Assembly: GCA_021802555.1 (NCBI GenBank)
Contig: JAJZRU010000030.1
Location: 1-33,607 of the forward strand
Origin: Pseudomonadota bacterium
Lineage (GTDB): Bacteria; Pseudomonadota; Gammaproteobacteria; Burkholderiales; Thiobacillaceae
Reading direction: 5' to 3'
DNA length: 33,607 nucleotides
Position numbers and translations under genes: made by a program. Position 1 is the first letter of the stretch; every line of letters begins with the position of its first letter. The notes beneath the pieces were generated by a model. The model was given only the letters and a program-made list of their open reading frames with translations. It was not told where the DNA came from and did not search any database. This document shows positions 24,795 to 33,435 of this stretch, piece after piece.

Positions 24795-25592
24795 TCAGGC
24801 CGCGATTTCGACCCCGGTGATCAAACCTCGGTCAAAAGCCCATTGCAGGCTTCCCGGAAGGTCGAAGGTCATTCCCACACGCGCCTCCACCTCACAGGCC
24901 AGCATGACAGCCTCGTGTAGGCAGCGGCCGTCTTGAAGAGCGAGCAGCCATCGCCAGACCGGCGGCTGCAAAGTTTCCACAGTCACCGCATGACCACATC
25001 GGTAAATAGCGACCGCTGCCGCTTCGCGCCGCAGAAGGCCTTCACGAGCCATAACTTTTGGTTCTGTACCATCTGGTGCCGCCGCCCAGATCCGGTCAAT
25101 CGGATAGGGGGAGGCGACAAGATGCAGCGAGGGAGCGATCCGGCACCGGACATTGGCCCAGAGCGCAGCCTCGATGTTGGCAAGGGCGGCAAGGGGGATT
25201 GCAGGCTCCTCGCGAGCCACCATGCTTTGGGTGCGCGCCCACTCGAGCCGAGCCACATCCGGTATGTATGGATATAAATGAATCTCAAGCCGACCCTCTA
25301 GGTAAGCTGGAAAATACTCTCCATAGTCTTTAAGGTTGCCGCTGGATGAGTCATACGATTCGGCATAGCCACGAGCGACTAGGCGGAAATAACGCTGCCC
25401 GGTCAGCAACAAGACCGCCGGGTAAGTGATTTCCAGGGCCTCGCGCCAAACATCATGAATCTGATTGTGATAGAGCCACAAACGGCGTTGCGCCTCCAAA
25501 CCGTTTCCTTGTACCCACGCGGCTGCGTCGGCAAAATTGCTCATCGAAAGCGCTTTGGCAAAATGCTCCTGACAGCTATGTAAAGACATCAT
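24795..25592 (-). CDS. bufC: Bufferin maturation partner BufC (HvfC-like, DUF2063 N-terminal domain)
   Basis: A 265-residue soluble protein with an N-terminal DUF2063/HvfC-type helical domain (RLWLYHNQIHDVWREALEITYPAVLLLTG, split at about 37-65; FRLVARGYAESYDSSSGNL) and an alpha-beta C-terminal region. These proteins act as recognition partners of DUF692/MNIO enzymes and present the precursor peptide. The gene overlaps bufB by 17 bp. It is the last gene of the bufA-bufB-bufC operon. Confidence 0.88.
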   Translation of the reverse strand: MMSLHSCQEHFAKALSMSNFADAAAWVQGNGLEAQRRLWLYHNQIHDVWREALEITYPAVLLLTGQRYFRLVARGYAESYDSSSGNLKDYGEYFPAYLEGRLEIHLYPYIPDVARLEWARTQSMVAREEPAIPLAALANIEAALWANVRCRIAPSLHLVASPYPIDRIWAAAPDGTEPKVMAREGLLRREAAAVAIYRCGHAVTVETLQPPVWRWLLALQDGRCLHEAVMLACEVEARVGMTFDLPGSLQWAFDRGLITGVEIAA

Positions 25593-26403
25593 CCGCTTCC
25601 AAGTTCATCCTTCGCTGCGCACCGGAAATTTCGGCGGCAAGCTCCTCAAGGGGCGGGAAGGACGCATCCCGTTCGAGCAACGTCGGACGTGGCCCCATTC
25701 GCGACAGCATCTCGCCATAAAGCTCCCACACGCTGTCGGGCACCGGAGAATCATGGCTATCGATCCACATTTCCCCGTCGGGGAAGCTGTTGAGATGACA
25801 GCCGGCAATATGGACTTCGCGAACACTCGATGCATTGATGCGCTCAAGAAAATCACGCGGGTACTCGCCGTGATTCAGAGCGTTGACATGGAGGTTGGTA
25901 AGATCGAGCAGAATGCCACAGCCGGTGCGTTCTACGAGGTTGTTTATGAGTTCGACTTCGTCTAGGTCATCTTCCCGATGACGCATGTAGGCAGCAATCG
26001 GTTCGACGAGTAAAGGACGCCGCAGCATATCCTGCACCTGCAAGATATGAGAAGCCAGCCTGTCTTCGGTCTCCGATGTAAAAGGCATCGGCAACAAGTG
26101 ATTGAAATGCCGGCCTCCGAAGGCCGTCCAACAAAGGTGTTCAGAAACGAACACCGGATCAAGCCGAGCCGTAAGCTCGCGCAATGTCGACAATGCGCGG
26201 CTATCGAGTTCGGCGTTGCCGAGGCCAAGGCTCACGCCGTGGAGGCTTACTGCGTAATCCCGGCGCAACAACTCGACGTCAGCATAGGCGGCGCTGCCAG
26301 TGTCGCGGTAATTCTCCGGGTGGATTTCGAAAAAATCCACCCGGGGTCGCAGTGCTTTCCAGGCTTGATGATGCGCGGTGCGAAGGCCGATACCGACGGC
26401 CAT
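25576..26403 (-). CDS. bufB: Bufferin-modifying multinuclear iron oxygenase BufB (MNIO, DUF692)
   Basis: A 275-residue TIM-barrel oxygenase of the DUF692/MNIO family, which installs cysteine-derived heterocycles on precursor peptides. Metal-ligand segments are all visible: FFEIHPENY, SLHGVSLGLG, VSEHLCW, LLVEPIAAYM, LDLTNLHVNALNH, VREVHIAGCH and DSHDSPVPDSVWELY. The ATG at 26403 is preferred over a TTG two codons upstream. It sits directly between the precursor gene bufA and the partner gene bufC, as in characterised bufferin operons of copper-exposed bacteria. Confidence 0.93.
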   Translation of the reverse strand: MAVGIGLRTAHHQAWKALRPRVDFFEIHPENYRDTGSAAYADVELLRRDYAVSLHGVSLGLGNAELDSRALSTLRELTARLDPVFVSEHLCWTAFGGRHFNHLLPMPFTSETEDRLASHILQVQDMLRRPLLVEPIAAYMRHREDDLDEVELINNLVERTGCGILLDLTNLHVNALNHGEYPRDFLERINASSVREVHIAGCHLNSFPDGEMWIDSHDSPVPDSVWELYGEMLSRMGPRPTLLERDASFPPLEELAAEISGAQRRMNLEADDVFT

Positions 26404-26427
26404 AATCAAGGCAGAATGGTTCCGGTG

Positions 26428-26868
26428 TTATGGTTGATGTGCCTTGGCCCATTTTGCGGCTTCGGCCAGATACTGCGCAGCGGAAGCCTCATATATCTGT
26501 TCCTCCCGAAGGGACGGCACTTCGTGAATACGGGCACGCTGCGCTGGCGGCAACGACAAGAATTTCTTAATGTGGGCTGCGGCCTTGGCACTAGGCACAG
26601 CGCTTCCACCGATCTCCGTGCATACGCCCACGGGCATCCAGACATACGCATTCGGATCATGTGCGCTGGGATCGGTTCCCGCGCAGGACCCCGTCGCTGT
26701 CAAACAGTCATTCTTGTAGGCGGCATTGACACCCCAGCATCTCACCCATCCCGCATGCCACTCCTTATTGGGTCCCGCCGCTTGTGCCGCTTTTAAGCCA
26801 GTCATGGCGACGCCAACTAACGCCGCAAAGGTTGTGGCCTGTTTCATGCAATGGTTGATGCGTGGCAT
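26428..26868 (-). CDS. bufA: Bufferin precursor BufA (DUF2282-like metallophore)
   Basis: A roughly 146-residue exported peptide. A hydrophobic signal sequence (about 9-30, ending AAQA) precedes a Cys-bearing core with Cys44, 55, 62 and 83. The pattern C-x-G-x6-NDC and SCAG..., VC..IGGS matches the DUF2282/BufA pattern CYG..K..NDC..SCAG...C. In bufferins, these cysteines are modified by the MNIO enzyme and bind copper in the periplasm. The C-terminal extension after residue about 90 (helical, Ala/Lys/Glu-rich) is longer than usual. GGAGA lies upstream of the ATG at 26868; the internal ATG at residue 8 is the alternative start. Confidence 0.85.
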   Translation of the reverse strand: MPRINHCMKQATTFAALVGVAMTGLKAAQAAGPNKEWHAGWVRCWGVNAAYKNDCLTATGSCAGTDPSAHDPNAYVWMPVGVCTEIGGSAVPSAKAAAHIKKFLSLPPAQRARIHEVPSLREEQIYEASAAQYLAEAAKWAKAHQP

Positions 26869-27330
26869 ATGCGAAAATTCTCCTTTTCACTAACTAGGCT
26901 GGCGCGGGTAGCGTCGCCAACATGTGGCATGAACACAGAAGCCGCAGGGCAGAACCTTAGGGATAAGGCGCCTTCCGGGCGAAAATTAAGCCACGCGCCC
27001 ATCATGGCATGTCACGCGACCTGTTTTAGAGATATTCGACCAGACTAAGTTCCGGCGCATGGGTCGATCAGCGGATAACAATGCCAATCGCATGAGCGGC
27101 AACTACCTGAAGCAACCGGTGCCCCGGCCCCGGTTTTTTTGGACACGATTTTGGGGTAAATCGTTGTGGTCCGAAGAAAGGGGGTTGACATCCCGGCTTT
27201 CCTGCATGGGGAACTTACGCCTGGTTCGCCGAAGAACCGGAGCATATGATCCACTTCAACGGCAGCCGGTTTTGGGGCCCTTACTCGTAAACGAAGCAAG
27301 ACACAGACCACCGTTCCAGCGAGGCACCCC
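26869..27330. other. Gene-poor gap between the bufferin operon and the small Cys protein
   Basis: The 462-bp region separates divergent genes and has lower GC than its surroundings. It must hold the bufA promoter, but no clear sigma-70 pair is seen. A short stop-to-stop frame at 27189-27290 (34 codons) encodes a protein-like tail with aromatic residues (WGTYAWFAEEPEH...RFWGPYS), possibly the end of a decayed gene. No RNA gene, repeat pair or IS end was recognised. Confidence 0.5.
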
Positions 27331-27525
27331 ATGACCCACACCTACTGCATCACTTCCAACTGCGCCCTGGCCGATGCCTGCGCGCGCCATGAGGACGATG
27401 CCGGCAGGCATCTCCTGACCCGCACCTATGCGGATTTCAGCGAGGAGCTGATCCGCCAGCCGGACAGCACTACAACCTGCCCGTTTTTCATCGACAAGGA
27501 CGGCGCGCAGCCGACTGCCCACTGA
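27331..27525 (+). CDS. Small four-cysteine protein, unknown function
   Basis: A 64-residue protein with Cys6, Cys11, Cys17 and Cys50 (pattern YC-x4-C-x5-C ... CPFF). The arrangement could bind a metal ion or an iron-sulfur cluster, but no family is recognised with certainty. GCGAGG lies about six bases before the ATG. There is no signal peptide. It lies 83 bp upstream of phosphoribulokinase, in the same direction, and could share its transcript. Confidence 0.6.
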   Translation: MTHTYCITSNCALADACARHEDDAGRHLLTRTYADFSEELIRQPDSTTTCPFFIDKDGAQPTAH

Positions 27526-27608
27526 TTTTGCATCTGTTCTTCGTGGCCTGCGCCGGGTTAGACTTTCCGCTCAGCGGCCTTCCGGCCAATCGGGGGGAAT
27601 AACCGACC

Positions 27609-28550
27609 ATGTCCCAGCGGCATCCCATCATCGCCGTGACCGGCTCGTCCGGTGCCGGCCTGTCTACGATACGCCACGCATTCAAGTTCATTTTCCAGCG
27701 TCTGAACATCAAACCCGCGATCGTTCATGGCGACGGTTTCCGCCGCTATACCGATCGGCAGTTCGCCGCCCTGCTCGAGGAGGCGCGGGGCAGCGACCGC
27801 AACGTTTCCTGGTTCGGGCCCGAGTGCAATCATTTCCAGGAGCTGGAATCCTTTTTCAAGGCCTATGGTGAATGCGGCAGCGGCGTTTATCGCCAATATG
27901 CGCACACGGGCGGGCACGCCGAGGAACTGGGCGTGCCGCCTGGCGAATTCACGGCCTGGCAGCCCCTGCCGCCGGGCAGCGATCTCTTGTTCTACGAGGG
28001 CCAGCATGGCGGCGTGGTGGCCAACACCTGGACCCGCCGCAAGGTCGACGCGCGCCACTTTCCGCCGGAAATAGACCGTCGCGTGGGCCGCCAGGGCATC
28101 GACGTGGCCCAGTATGTGGATCTGCTGATCGGCGTGGCGCCTGCCATCAACCTGGAATGGATACAGAAGATCCACCGCGACCAGAAAAAGGGCATCTGCT
28201 CGCCGGAAGAATCGGTGGAAACCATCCTGCGCCGCATGGACGACTACATCCATTACATCGTCCCCCAATTCGGCCTGACCGATATCAATATCCAGCGCAT
28301 GCCGCTGGTGGATACCTCCGACCCGTTCATTGCGCGCGACGTGCCGGCGGCCGACGAATCGCTCTGCGTCATCCACTTCCGCGACCGCGAGCGCCATGAT
28401 TTTCCCGACTTGCTCGATCGCATTCCCGACGCCTACCTGTCGCGTCGCACCACCATGGTGATTCCCGGCAATAGCCTGCGCCTGGCTCTGGACGTGATTT
28501 GCGGTCCGATCCTGGCCAGGTTCATGGAAGGAAATAATGGGGTCGATTAA
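27609..28550 (+). CDS. prk: Phosphoribulokinase (proteobacterial class)
   Basis: Phosphorylates ribulose 5-phosphate to ribulose 1,5-bisphosphate, the CO2 acceptor for RuBisCO. A 313-residue protein in the size class of bacterial octameric enzymes. The P-loop is GSSGAGLST (12-20), followed by IVHGDGFRRYTD, the conserved FGPECNHFQELE, and LLFYEGQHGG (about 135-144). Helices with VQ/RR-rich substrate-binding residues and the LDVICGPIL end are present. GGGGGGAAT lies upstream of the ATG. RuBisCO and other cbb genes are not in the window, so the pathway is inferred from this gene alone. Confidence 0.95.
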   Translation: MSQRHPIIAVTGSSGAGLSTIRHAFKFIFQRLNIKPAIVHGDGFRRYTDRQFAALLEEARGSDRNVSWFGPECNHFQELESFFKAYGECGSGVYRQYAHTGGHAEELGVPPGEFTAWQPLPPGSDLLFYEGQHGGVVANTWTRRKVDARHFPPEIDRRVGRQGIDVAQYVDLLIGVAPAINLEWIQKIHRDQKKGICSPEESVETILRRMDDYIHYIVPQFGLTDINIQRMPLVDTSDPFIARDVPAADESLCVIHFRDRERHDFPDLLDRIPDAYLSRRTTMVIPGNSLRLALDVICGPILARFMEGNNGVD

Positions 28551-28583
28551 TTAACCACCCATGAACAACCCCGAGCGCCTCCC

Positions 28584-28838
28584 CACCCCGATCTCGCGCA
28601 CGGCCAGCGGGCGATTCCGCGCATTGCCAAGGACGCGTCTTTGATGAGGGGAATCGAGGCGGCGCCGCCGGTGATTCCCACCACGCATGACTTGCGGCGT
28701 AGCGATGCGCGCGAGCTGGATTTCATTCCTGACAACAGCGTGCATCTGGTGCCAACTTCACCGCCGTGCTGGACACTGAAGCAGTACAATCCTCTATATT
28801 TCTGTGCCCCTGTGGTTCAAATACGTTTTTCAGGATGA
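28584..28838 (+). pseudogene. N-terminal remnant of an N4/N6 DNA methyltransferase
   Basis: The frame reads [58 protein letters not shown] (given here in pieces), which matches the opening of site-specific methyltransferases with motif IV TSPPY followed by WTLK.YNP. Here motif IV is TSPPC, and similarity ends near 28793, where the frame runs into unrelated bases just before mutS. Catalytic and SAM-binding parts beyond this are missing. It is a truncated relic, with no partner restriction enzyme nearby. Confidence 0.68.
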
Positions 28839-31405
28839 ACCTCTCCACCAAAAACGAGATGGGGCCGGGGGTCGAGAAGCACACCCCTATGATGGCCCAG
28901 TATCTGCGTCTCAAAGCGGACCATGCTGACCGTCTGCTGTTTTACCGTATGGGCGACTTCTACGAGCTGTTCTACGACGATGCGGAAAAAGCCGCGCGCC
29001 TCCTGGGCATCACCCTGACCACGCGCGGACAGTCGGCGGGCCGGCCCATCCCCATGGCCGGCGTCCCCTACCACGCCGCCGAGCAGTATCTGGCCAAGCT
29101 GCTGCGTCTTGGGGAGTCCGTCGTCATCGCCGAGCAGGTGGGCGATGCCGCTGGCGCCAAGGGGCCGATGGAGCGCCAGGTGACGCGCATTCTCACGCCG
29201 GGTACGCTCACCGATGCGAGCCTGCTGGACGAGCGCCGCACCGTCTGGATCATGGCCGTCGCCCCGATGCACCAATCCTGCGGCGCGGCCTGGCTCGATC
29301 TCGCTGCGGGAGATTTCCGCCTTGCCGAACTCCCCCTCACCGAGCTTCCCGCCCTGCTCGCGCGCATCGCGCCGGGCGAACTGCTGCTGCCCGAAGGCTG
29401 CGAGCCTGAAGGGGCCGCCATGCCGCGCCGCACCCTTCCCGCCTGGCAATTCGATGCCGCCGTGGCGGCACGACGCCTGGCGGAACAATTCGGCGCACGC
29501 GATCTGGCGGCTTTCGATGTCGCCGACCTGCCCCTGGGAATGGGTGCGGCGGGAGCGCTGCTGGAATACGTGCGCGCCACTCAGGGCGGGCGCCTGCCCC
29601 ATGTGCAGCAGTTGCGCGCGGAGCGCGATTCGGCCTATGTGGGCATGGATGCGGCCACGCGCCGCAATCTGGAAATCAGCGAAACCTTGAGTGGTGCCCC
29701 GGCGCCGACGCTGCTGTCCGTGCTGGACAACACCTGCACCGGTATGGGCGCGCGCCTGCTGCGCCACTGGCTGCACCATCCCTTGCGCAATCACGCCGAA
29801 CTGGCCTTGCGCACCGCTGCCATCCGCCGCAGCGTCGAAGACCGTCTGTATGAGCCTCTGGCGCGCGAATTGGGCGGGCTGGCGGACGTGGAGCGCATTT
29901 GCGGGCGCATCGCCCTGGGCAATGCCCGCCCGCGCGATCTGTCCGGCCTGCGCGACAGCCTGGCGCGCCTGCCCGGCATCGCGGCGCTGCTGCCCGGCGA
30001 CGAGCCGCGCCTGGCGGCCTTGCGTGCGGCGCTGTCCTGCCCGCCAGCGCTGCTCGACTTGTTGACGCGCGCCCTGCTGCCGGAGCCCGCCGTACTGCTG
30101 CGCGAGGGCGGAGTGATCGCCGACCGCTACGACGCGGAGCTGGACGAGCTGCGCGCCCTCACGCGCGATGCCGGCAGCTTTCTGCTCGATCTGGAGACGC
30201 GCGAACGCGCACGCACCGGCATCCCCAGCCTCAAGGTGGAGTACAACAAGGTGCATGGCTTCTACATCGAAGTCACCCACGTCCATGCCGACAAGATCCC
30301 CGCCGATTACCGCCGACGCCAAACGCTGAAAAATGCCGAGCGCTACATCACGCCGGAATTGAAGGCCTACGAGGACCGCGCATTGTCGGCCCAGGAGCGC
30401 GCCCTGGCGCGGGAAAAACTGCTGTTCGAAGCCCTGCTGCGGGAGACCGCCTCCCACGTCGGCCAACTGCTCGCCTGCGCGGCAGCCCTGGCGGAACTGG
30501 ACGTGCTGGCCGGCCAGTCCGAGCGCCTCGCCAGCCTGCCCCTGTGCCTGCCGGAATACGGCGCGGAAGCGGGGCTGGAGATCCGGCGCGGGCGCCATCC
30601 GGTGGTTGCCGAGCAGGTGGAAAATTTCATCGCCAACGATCTCAGCCTGCACCCCGGCCGCGCCATGCTGCTCATCACCGGGCCCAACATGGGCGGCAAA
30701 TCGACCTACATGCGCCAGGCGGCGCTGCTCGCGCTCATGGCCTGCTGCGGCCTGCCGCTGCCGGCCGAGGCGGTGCGCGTCGGCCCGCTGGATCAGATCT
30801 ACACGCGCATCGGCGCGTCCGACGATCTGGCGGGCGGGCGCTCGACCTTCATGGTGGAGATGACGGAAACGGCCCGCATCCTGCGCCATGCCACGCCGCA
30901 CAGCCTGGTGCTGTTGGACGAGATCGGGCGCGGCACCTCCACCTTCGACGGCCTCGCTCTGGCCTGGGCGATCGCGCGCGAGCTGCTGACCCGCAACCGC
31001 TGCCTGACGCTCTTCGCCACCCACTATTTCGAGCTGACCCAATTGGCCCAGGAGTTTACGCAGCTGAGCAACGTCCATCTGGACGCTGCGGAACATGGCG
31101 ACGAACTGGTGTTCCTCCACGCCGTGGAAGACGGCCCAGCGTCGCAGAGCTACGGCATCCAGGTCGCGCGCCTGGCGGGTGTGCCCGCGCCGGTGATCCA
31201 GGCCGCGCGCCGGCGCCTGCGCGAACTGGAAGACAGCCGCTATCAGCCCGGCCCCCAGGGCGATTTGTTCGCCGCCGCGCCGTCCCCCGCCCCGCCCCAT
31301 CCCCTCGTCGAGCAACTGCACGCGCTCGATCCGGATGGCATGAGCCCGCGCGAGGCGCTGGATTTTCTTTACGCCCTGAAAAAACGTGCGGAGGAAATGC
31401 CGTGA
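28835..31405 (+). CDS. mutS: DNA mismatch repair protein MutS
   Basis: An 856-residue mismatch-recognition ATPase. Domains in order: mismatch-binding domain with the Phe-x-Glu motif FYE (42-44), connector, core and lever ([22 protein letters not shown] near the clamp, split), ATPase with Walker [10 protein letters not shown] (616-624) and Walker [20 protein letters not shown] signature-type residues, FATHYFELT, and a C-terminal [10 protein letters not shown] tail. The ATG at 28835 is chosen over an upstream frame extension to 28766 that lacks similarity; AGG is the only ribosome-binding hint. Its stop overlaps the AF1514 start. All key ATPase residues are intact. Confidence 0.96.
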   Translation: MNLSTKNEMGPGVEKHTPMMAQYLRLKADHADRLLFYRMGDFYELFYDDAEKAARLLGITLTTRGQSAGRPIPMAGVPYHAAEQYLAKLLRLGESVVIAEQVGDAAGAKGPMERQVTRILTPGTLTDASLLDERRTVWIMAVAPMHQSCGAAWLDLAAGDFRLAELPLTELPALLARIAPGELLLPEGCEPEGAAMPRRTLPAWQFDAAVAARRLAEQFGARDLAAFDVADLPLGMGAAGALLEYVRATQGGRLPHVQQLRAERDSAYVGMDAATRRNLEISETLSGAPAPTLLSVLDNTCTGMGARLLRHWLHHPLRNHAELALRTAAIRRSVEDRLYEPLARELGGLADVERICGRIALGNARPRDLSGLRDSLARLPGIAALLPGDEPRLAALRAALSCPPALLDLLTRALLPEPAVLLREGGVIADRYDAELDELRALTRDAGSFLLDLETRERARTGIPSLKVEYNKVHGFYIEVTHVHADKIPADYRRRQTLKNAERYITPELKAYEDRALSAQERALAREKLLFEALLRETASHVGQLLACAAALAELDVLAGQSERLASLPLCLPEYGAEAGLEIRRGRHPVVAEQVENFIANDLSLHPGRAMLLITGPNMGGKSTYMRQAALLALMACCGLPLPAEAVRVGPLDQIYTRIGASDDLAGGRSTFMVEMTETARILRHATPHSLVLLDEIGRGTSTFDGLALAWAIARELLTRNRCLTLFATHYFELTQLAQEFTQLSNVHLDAAEHGDELVFLHAVEDGPASQSYGIQVARLAGVPAPVIQAARRRLRELEDSRYQPGPQGDLFAAAPSPAPPHPLVEQLHALDPDGMSPREALDFLYALKKRAEEMP

Positions 31406-31671
31406 AGACCCTATCCCTGGATGCAGAGGCGCTGGAACTGGATTTCAATGCCTCGCTCGGCCTGGCCGAGGACATGGCGCGCCACCTTCTGGGCGAGGAC
31501 ACCATGCTGCTCTCCTGGTATGACCGCGACCGCGACTACGAATCCCCGGCAGGCGTGAGCGAATGCCATGAAAACTGCCCCACCAAAGGCTACTGGGACT
31601 ACGCGGAGAGCCGCGGTGCGCGTTTGGCCATCGACATCGGGCGCGGCAAATACATGTTCTGCTTTCTTTGA
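31402..31671 (+). CDS. AF1514 family protein (DUF5619-like)
   Basis: An 89-residue cytoplasmic protein with a [29 protein letters not shown] start, [15 protein letters not shown], a small Cys pair (ECHENC), then [25 protein letters not shown]. This matches my recall of the AF1514 family, whose function is unknown. It begins at a GTG overlapping the mutS stop (GTGA), so it is translationally coupled to mutS, and it converges with the DUF2818 gene with only four bases between them. Confidence 0.72.
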   Translation: MKTLSLDAEALELDFNASLGLAEDMARHLLGEDTMLLSWYDRDRDYESPAGVSECHENCPTKGYWDYAESRGARLAIDIGRGKYMFCFL

Positions 31672-31675
31672 GCGC

Positions 31676-31981
31676 TCAGCCGTGGCCGTGCCAGAGATAC
31701 TTGTAAACGAAGCCGGGAAAGGCGAACACCAGGAACAGCGATGCCGTGACGACATAGAATTCCCAGTGCTGCGGCGCCACCTCGCCGAGGTTACGTTGCA
31801 GCAGATAGGCCCCGCCGCCCACTGCGAAATACAGCGCCACCAGCTCCAGCAGGCGCCAGACAAAAGCCTTATGGCCGCTCGCGGGCGCCAGGACAAAAAA
31901 TATCCTTTCGGCGAAAAAGGGCAGATTGGCTGCGAACAGGGCGACGAGAAGCAGTATCCAGGGGCTGGCGGCAGGGGTCAC
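31676..31981 (-). CDS. DUF2818 family membrane protein
   Basis: A 101-residue protein with three hydrophobic segments (SPWILLLVALFAANLPFFAERIFF split; FVWRLLELVALYFAVGGGAYLL split; FYVVTASLFLVFAFPGFVYKYLW split). DUF2818 genes follow nuoN in betaproteobacteria, and the function is unknown, perhaps linked to complex I. The GTG at 31981 overlaps the nuoN stop (GTGA); a TTG at 32008 is a less likely start. Confidence 0.88.
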   Translation of the reverse strand: MTPAASPWILLLVALFAANLPFFAERIFFVLAPASGHKAFVWRLLELVALYFAVGGGAYLLQRNLGEVAPQHWEFYVVTASLFLVFAFPGFVYKYLWHGHG

Positions 31982-33435
31982 AATGAGGCTTTCAAGGCGT
32001 AAAGACAAAGATTCATGAGAGGGGCCGGCAATATGCCCAGCAGCAGCAAGGCCAGGCCGTTGACCGACAATACCAGGCGCACGTCCGCCCCGGCCGAGAT
32101 TTCCGAGCTCTGCTCCGGAGCGTCGAAGTACATCAGTTTGACCACGCGCAAATAATAAAATGCCCCGATGAGGGAAAACATCACCGCGGCCACGGCGATC
32201 CAGACATAGCCCTGGTTCACCACGGCCTCAAGCACCGCGAGTTTCGCATAAAAACCTACCGTGGGCGGTATGCCGGCCATGGAAAACATAGTCAGTAGCA
32301 TGAGAAAGGCCAGCCACGGGCTGCGCGCGTTGAGGCCCTTGAAGTCCTCCAGACGGTCGCTTTCGAAACCGGCGCGGGACAGCAGGAGGATCATGCCGAA
32401 GGCCGCCAGGCTCATGATCAGATAGGCGATGGCGTAGAACAGCGCGGCGCCGTAACCGACGCGATCCGCCGCCAGCACCCCCAGCAGCATGAAGCCCATG
32501 TGCGCGATGGTCGAATAGGCCAGCATGCGCTTGAGGTTGGTCTGGGCGATGGCGGTGATGTTGCCGATGGCCATGGACAGGATGGCCAGGACGATGAGCA
32601 TCTGCTGCCAGTCGATGAACAGCGGCTCCAGGCCCCAGACCAGCACGCGCAAAACGAACACCAGGGCGGCGAGCTTGGGCGCCGAGCCGAGGAAGAGGGT
32701 CACGGCGGTGGGCGCGCCCTCATATACATCGGGCACCCACATGTGGAAAGGCACCACGCCCAGCTTGAAAGCCATGCCCGCCACCAGGAAGACCAGGCCG
32801 AACACCAGCGGCAGGCTGGGGAACGCCCCCATTTGCAGCACGCTGCGCATCTGGCCGAGATAAAGCGTGCCGGTCACGCCGTAGATCATGGACATGCCGT
32901 AGAGCAGCATGCCCGAGGCGATCGCCCCGAGCACGAAGTATTTCATGGCCGCCTCGCTCGCCGCCGCCGAATCGCGCTGCAGCGCCACCAGGGCATAGAG
33001 CGAGAGGGACATCAGCTCCAGCCCCAGATAGAGCATGAGGAAATGATAGGCGGAAATCATCACCATCATGCCCAGCAGCGCAAACAGCGCCAGCACGAAA
33101 AATTCGCCGCGATAGAGATTGCGCTCCTTCAAATAATCGCGCGCGTAAGTCAGCGTCGCCGCAACGGCGATATAAAGCACGAGCTTGCTCACCGCCGCCA
33201 GCGGATCCTCGATGAACATGCCGTACAGCGCAGTCGCCGGCGCAGCCCCCAGGTGCGGCAGCGTCAGCCAGGTGCAGCCCGCGAGGGTCGCCAGGGTGAG
33301 CAGGTAGCTGACATAGCGGTTGGCGGGCGAGAGCGCGGTGTCGAGCAACAGGATGATGCCGGCCATCGCGAGCAGGAAAAGCTCCGGCAACAGCGGCTGC
33401 AAGTCGGCGTAAGCGAGGGGCGGCAAGGAGATCAT
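31978..33435 (-). CDS. nuoN: NADH-quinone oxidoreductase subunit N
   Basis: A 485-residue antiporter-like membrane subunit of complex I that carries one proton channel. About 14 hydrophobic segments and the conserved residues are visible: Glu in YLGLELMSLSLYALVAL, Lys in AFKLGVVPFHMWVPDVYEGAP (split), the lysine/histidine pair in NLKRMLAYSTIAHMGF, and GIPPTVGFYAKL. Its ATG overlaps the nuoM stop (ATGA at 33432-33435), and its stop overlaps DUF2818. Normal family length. Confidence 0.97.
   Translation of the reverse strand: MISLPPLAYADLQPLLPELFLLAMAGIILLLDTALSPANRYVSYLLTLATLAGCTWLTLPHLGAAPATALYGMFIEDPLAAVSKLVLYIAVAATLTYARDYLKERNLYRGEFFVLALFALLGMMVMISAYHFLMLYLGLELMSLSLYALVALQRDSAAASEAAMKYFVLGAIASGMLLYGMSMIYGVTGTLYLGQMRSVLQMGAFPSLPLVFGLVFLVAGMAFKLGVVPFHMWVPDVYEGAPTAVTLFLGSAPKLAALVFVLRVLVWGLEPLFIDWQQMLIVLAILSMAIGNITAIAQTNLKRMLAYSTIAHMGFMLLGVLAADRVGYGAALFYAIAYLIMSLAAFGMILLLSRAGFESDRLEDFKGLNARSPWLAFLMLLTMFSMAGIPPTVGFYAKLAVLEAVVNQGYVWIAVAAVMFSLIGAFYYLRVVKLMYFDAPEQSSEISAGADVRLVLSVNGLALLLLGILPAPLMNLCLYALKASL

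Noticed and set aside
27069-27082. lac-operator-like string GCGGATAACAAT
   Set aside because: A 12-base chance match to half of the lac operator with no second half, no LacI-family gene and no promoter nearby.
27115-27160. IS-like terminal sequence (GGTTTTTTTGGACACG)
   Set aside because: No matching inverted copy was found nearby and no transposase frame exists in the gap.
28700-28834. Possible fluoride riboswitch upstream of mutS
   Set aside because: crcB-motif RNAs are known before some mutS genes, so the leader was checked, but none of the conserved GG.GATGG, AACCGCC or TGATG.CTAC elements is present; the region is methyltransferase remnant.
28817-31321. 834-codon open frame opposite mutS
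   Set aside because: Antisense shadow; His/Gln/Arg-rich composition typical of complementary high-GC coding DNA, with no family similarity.
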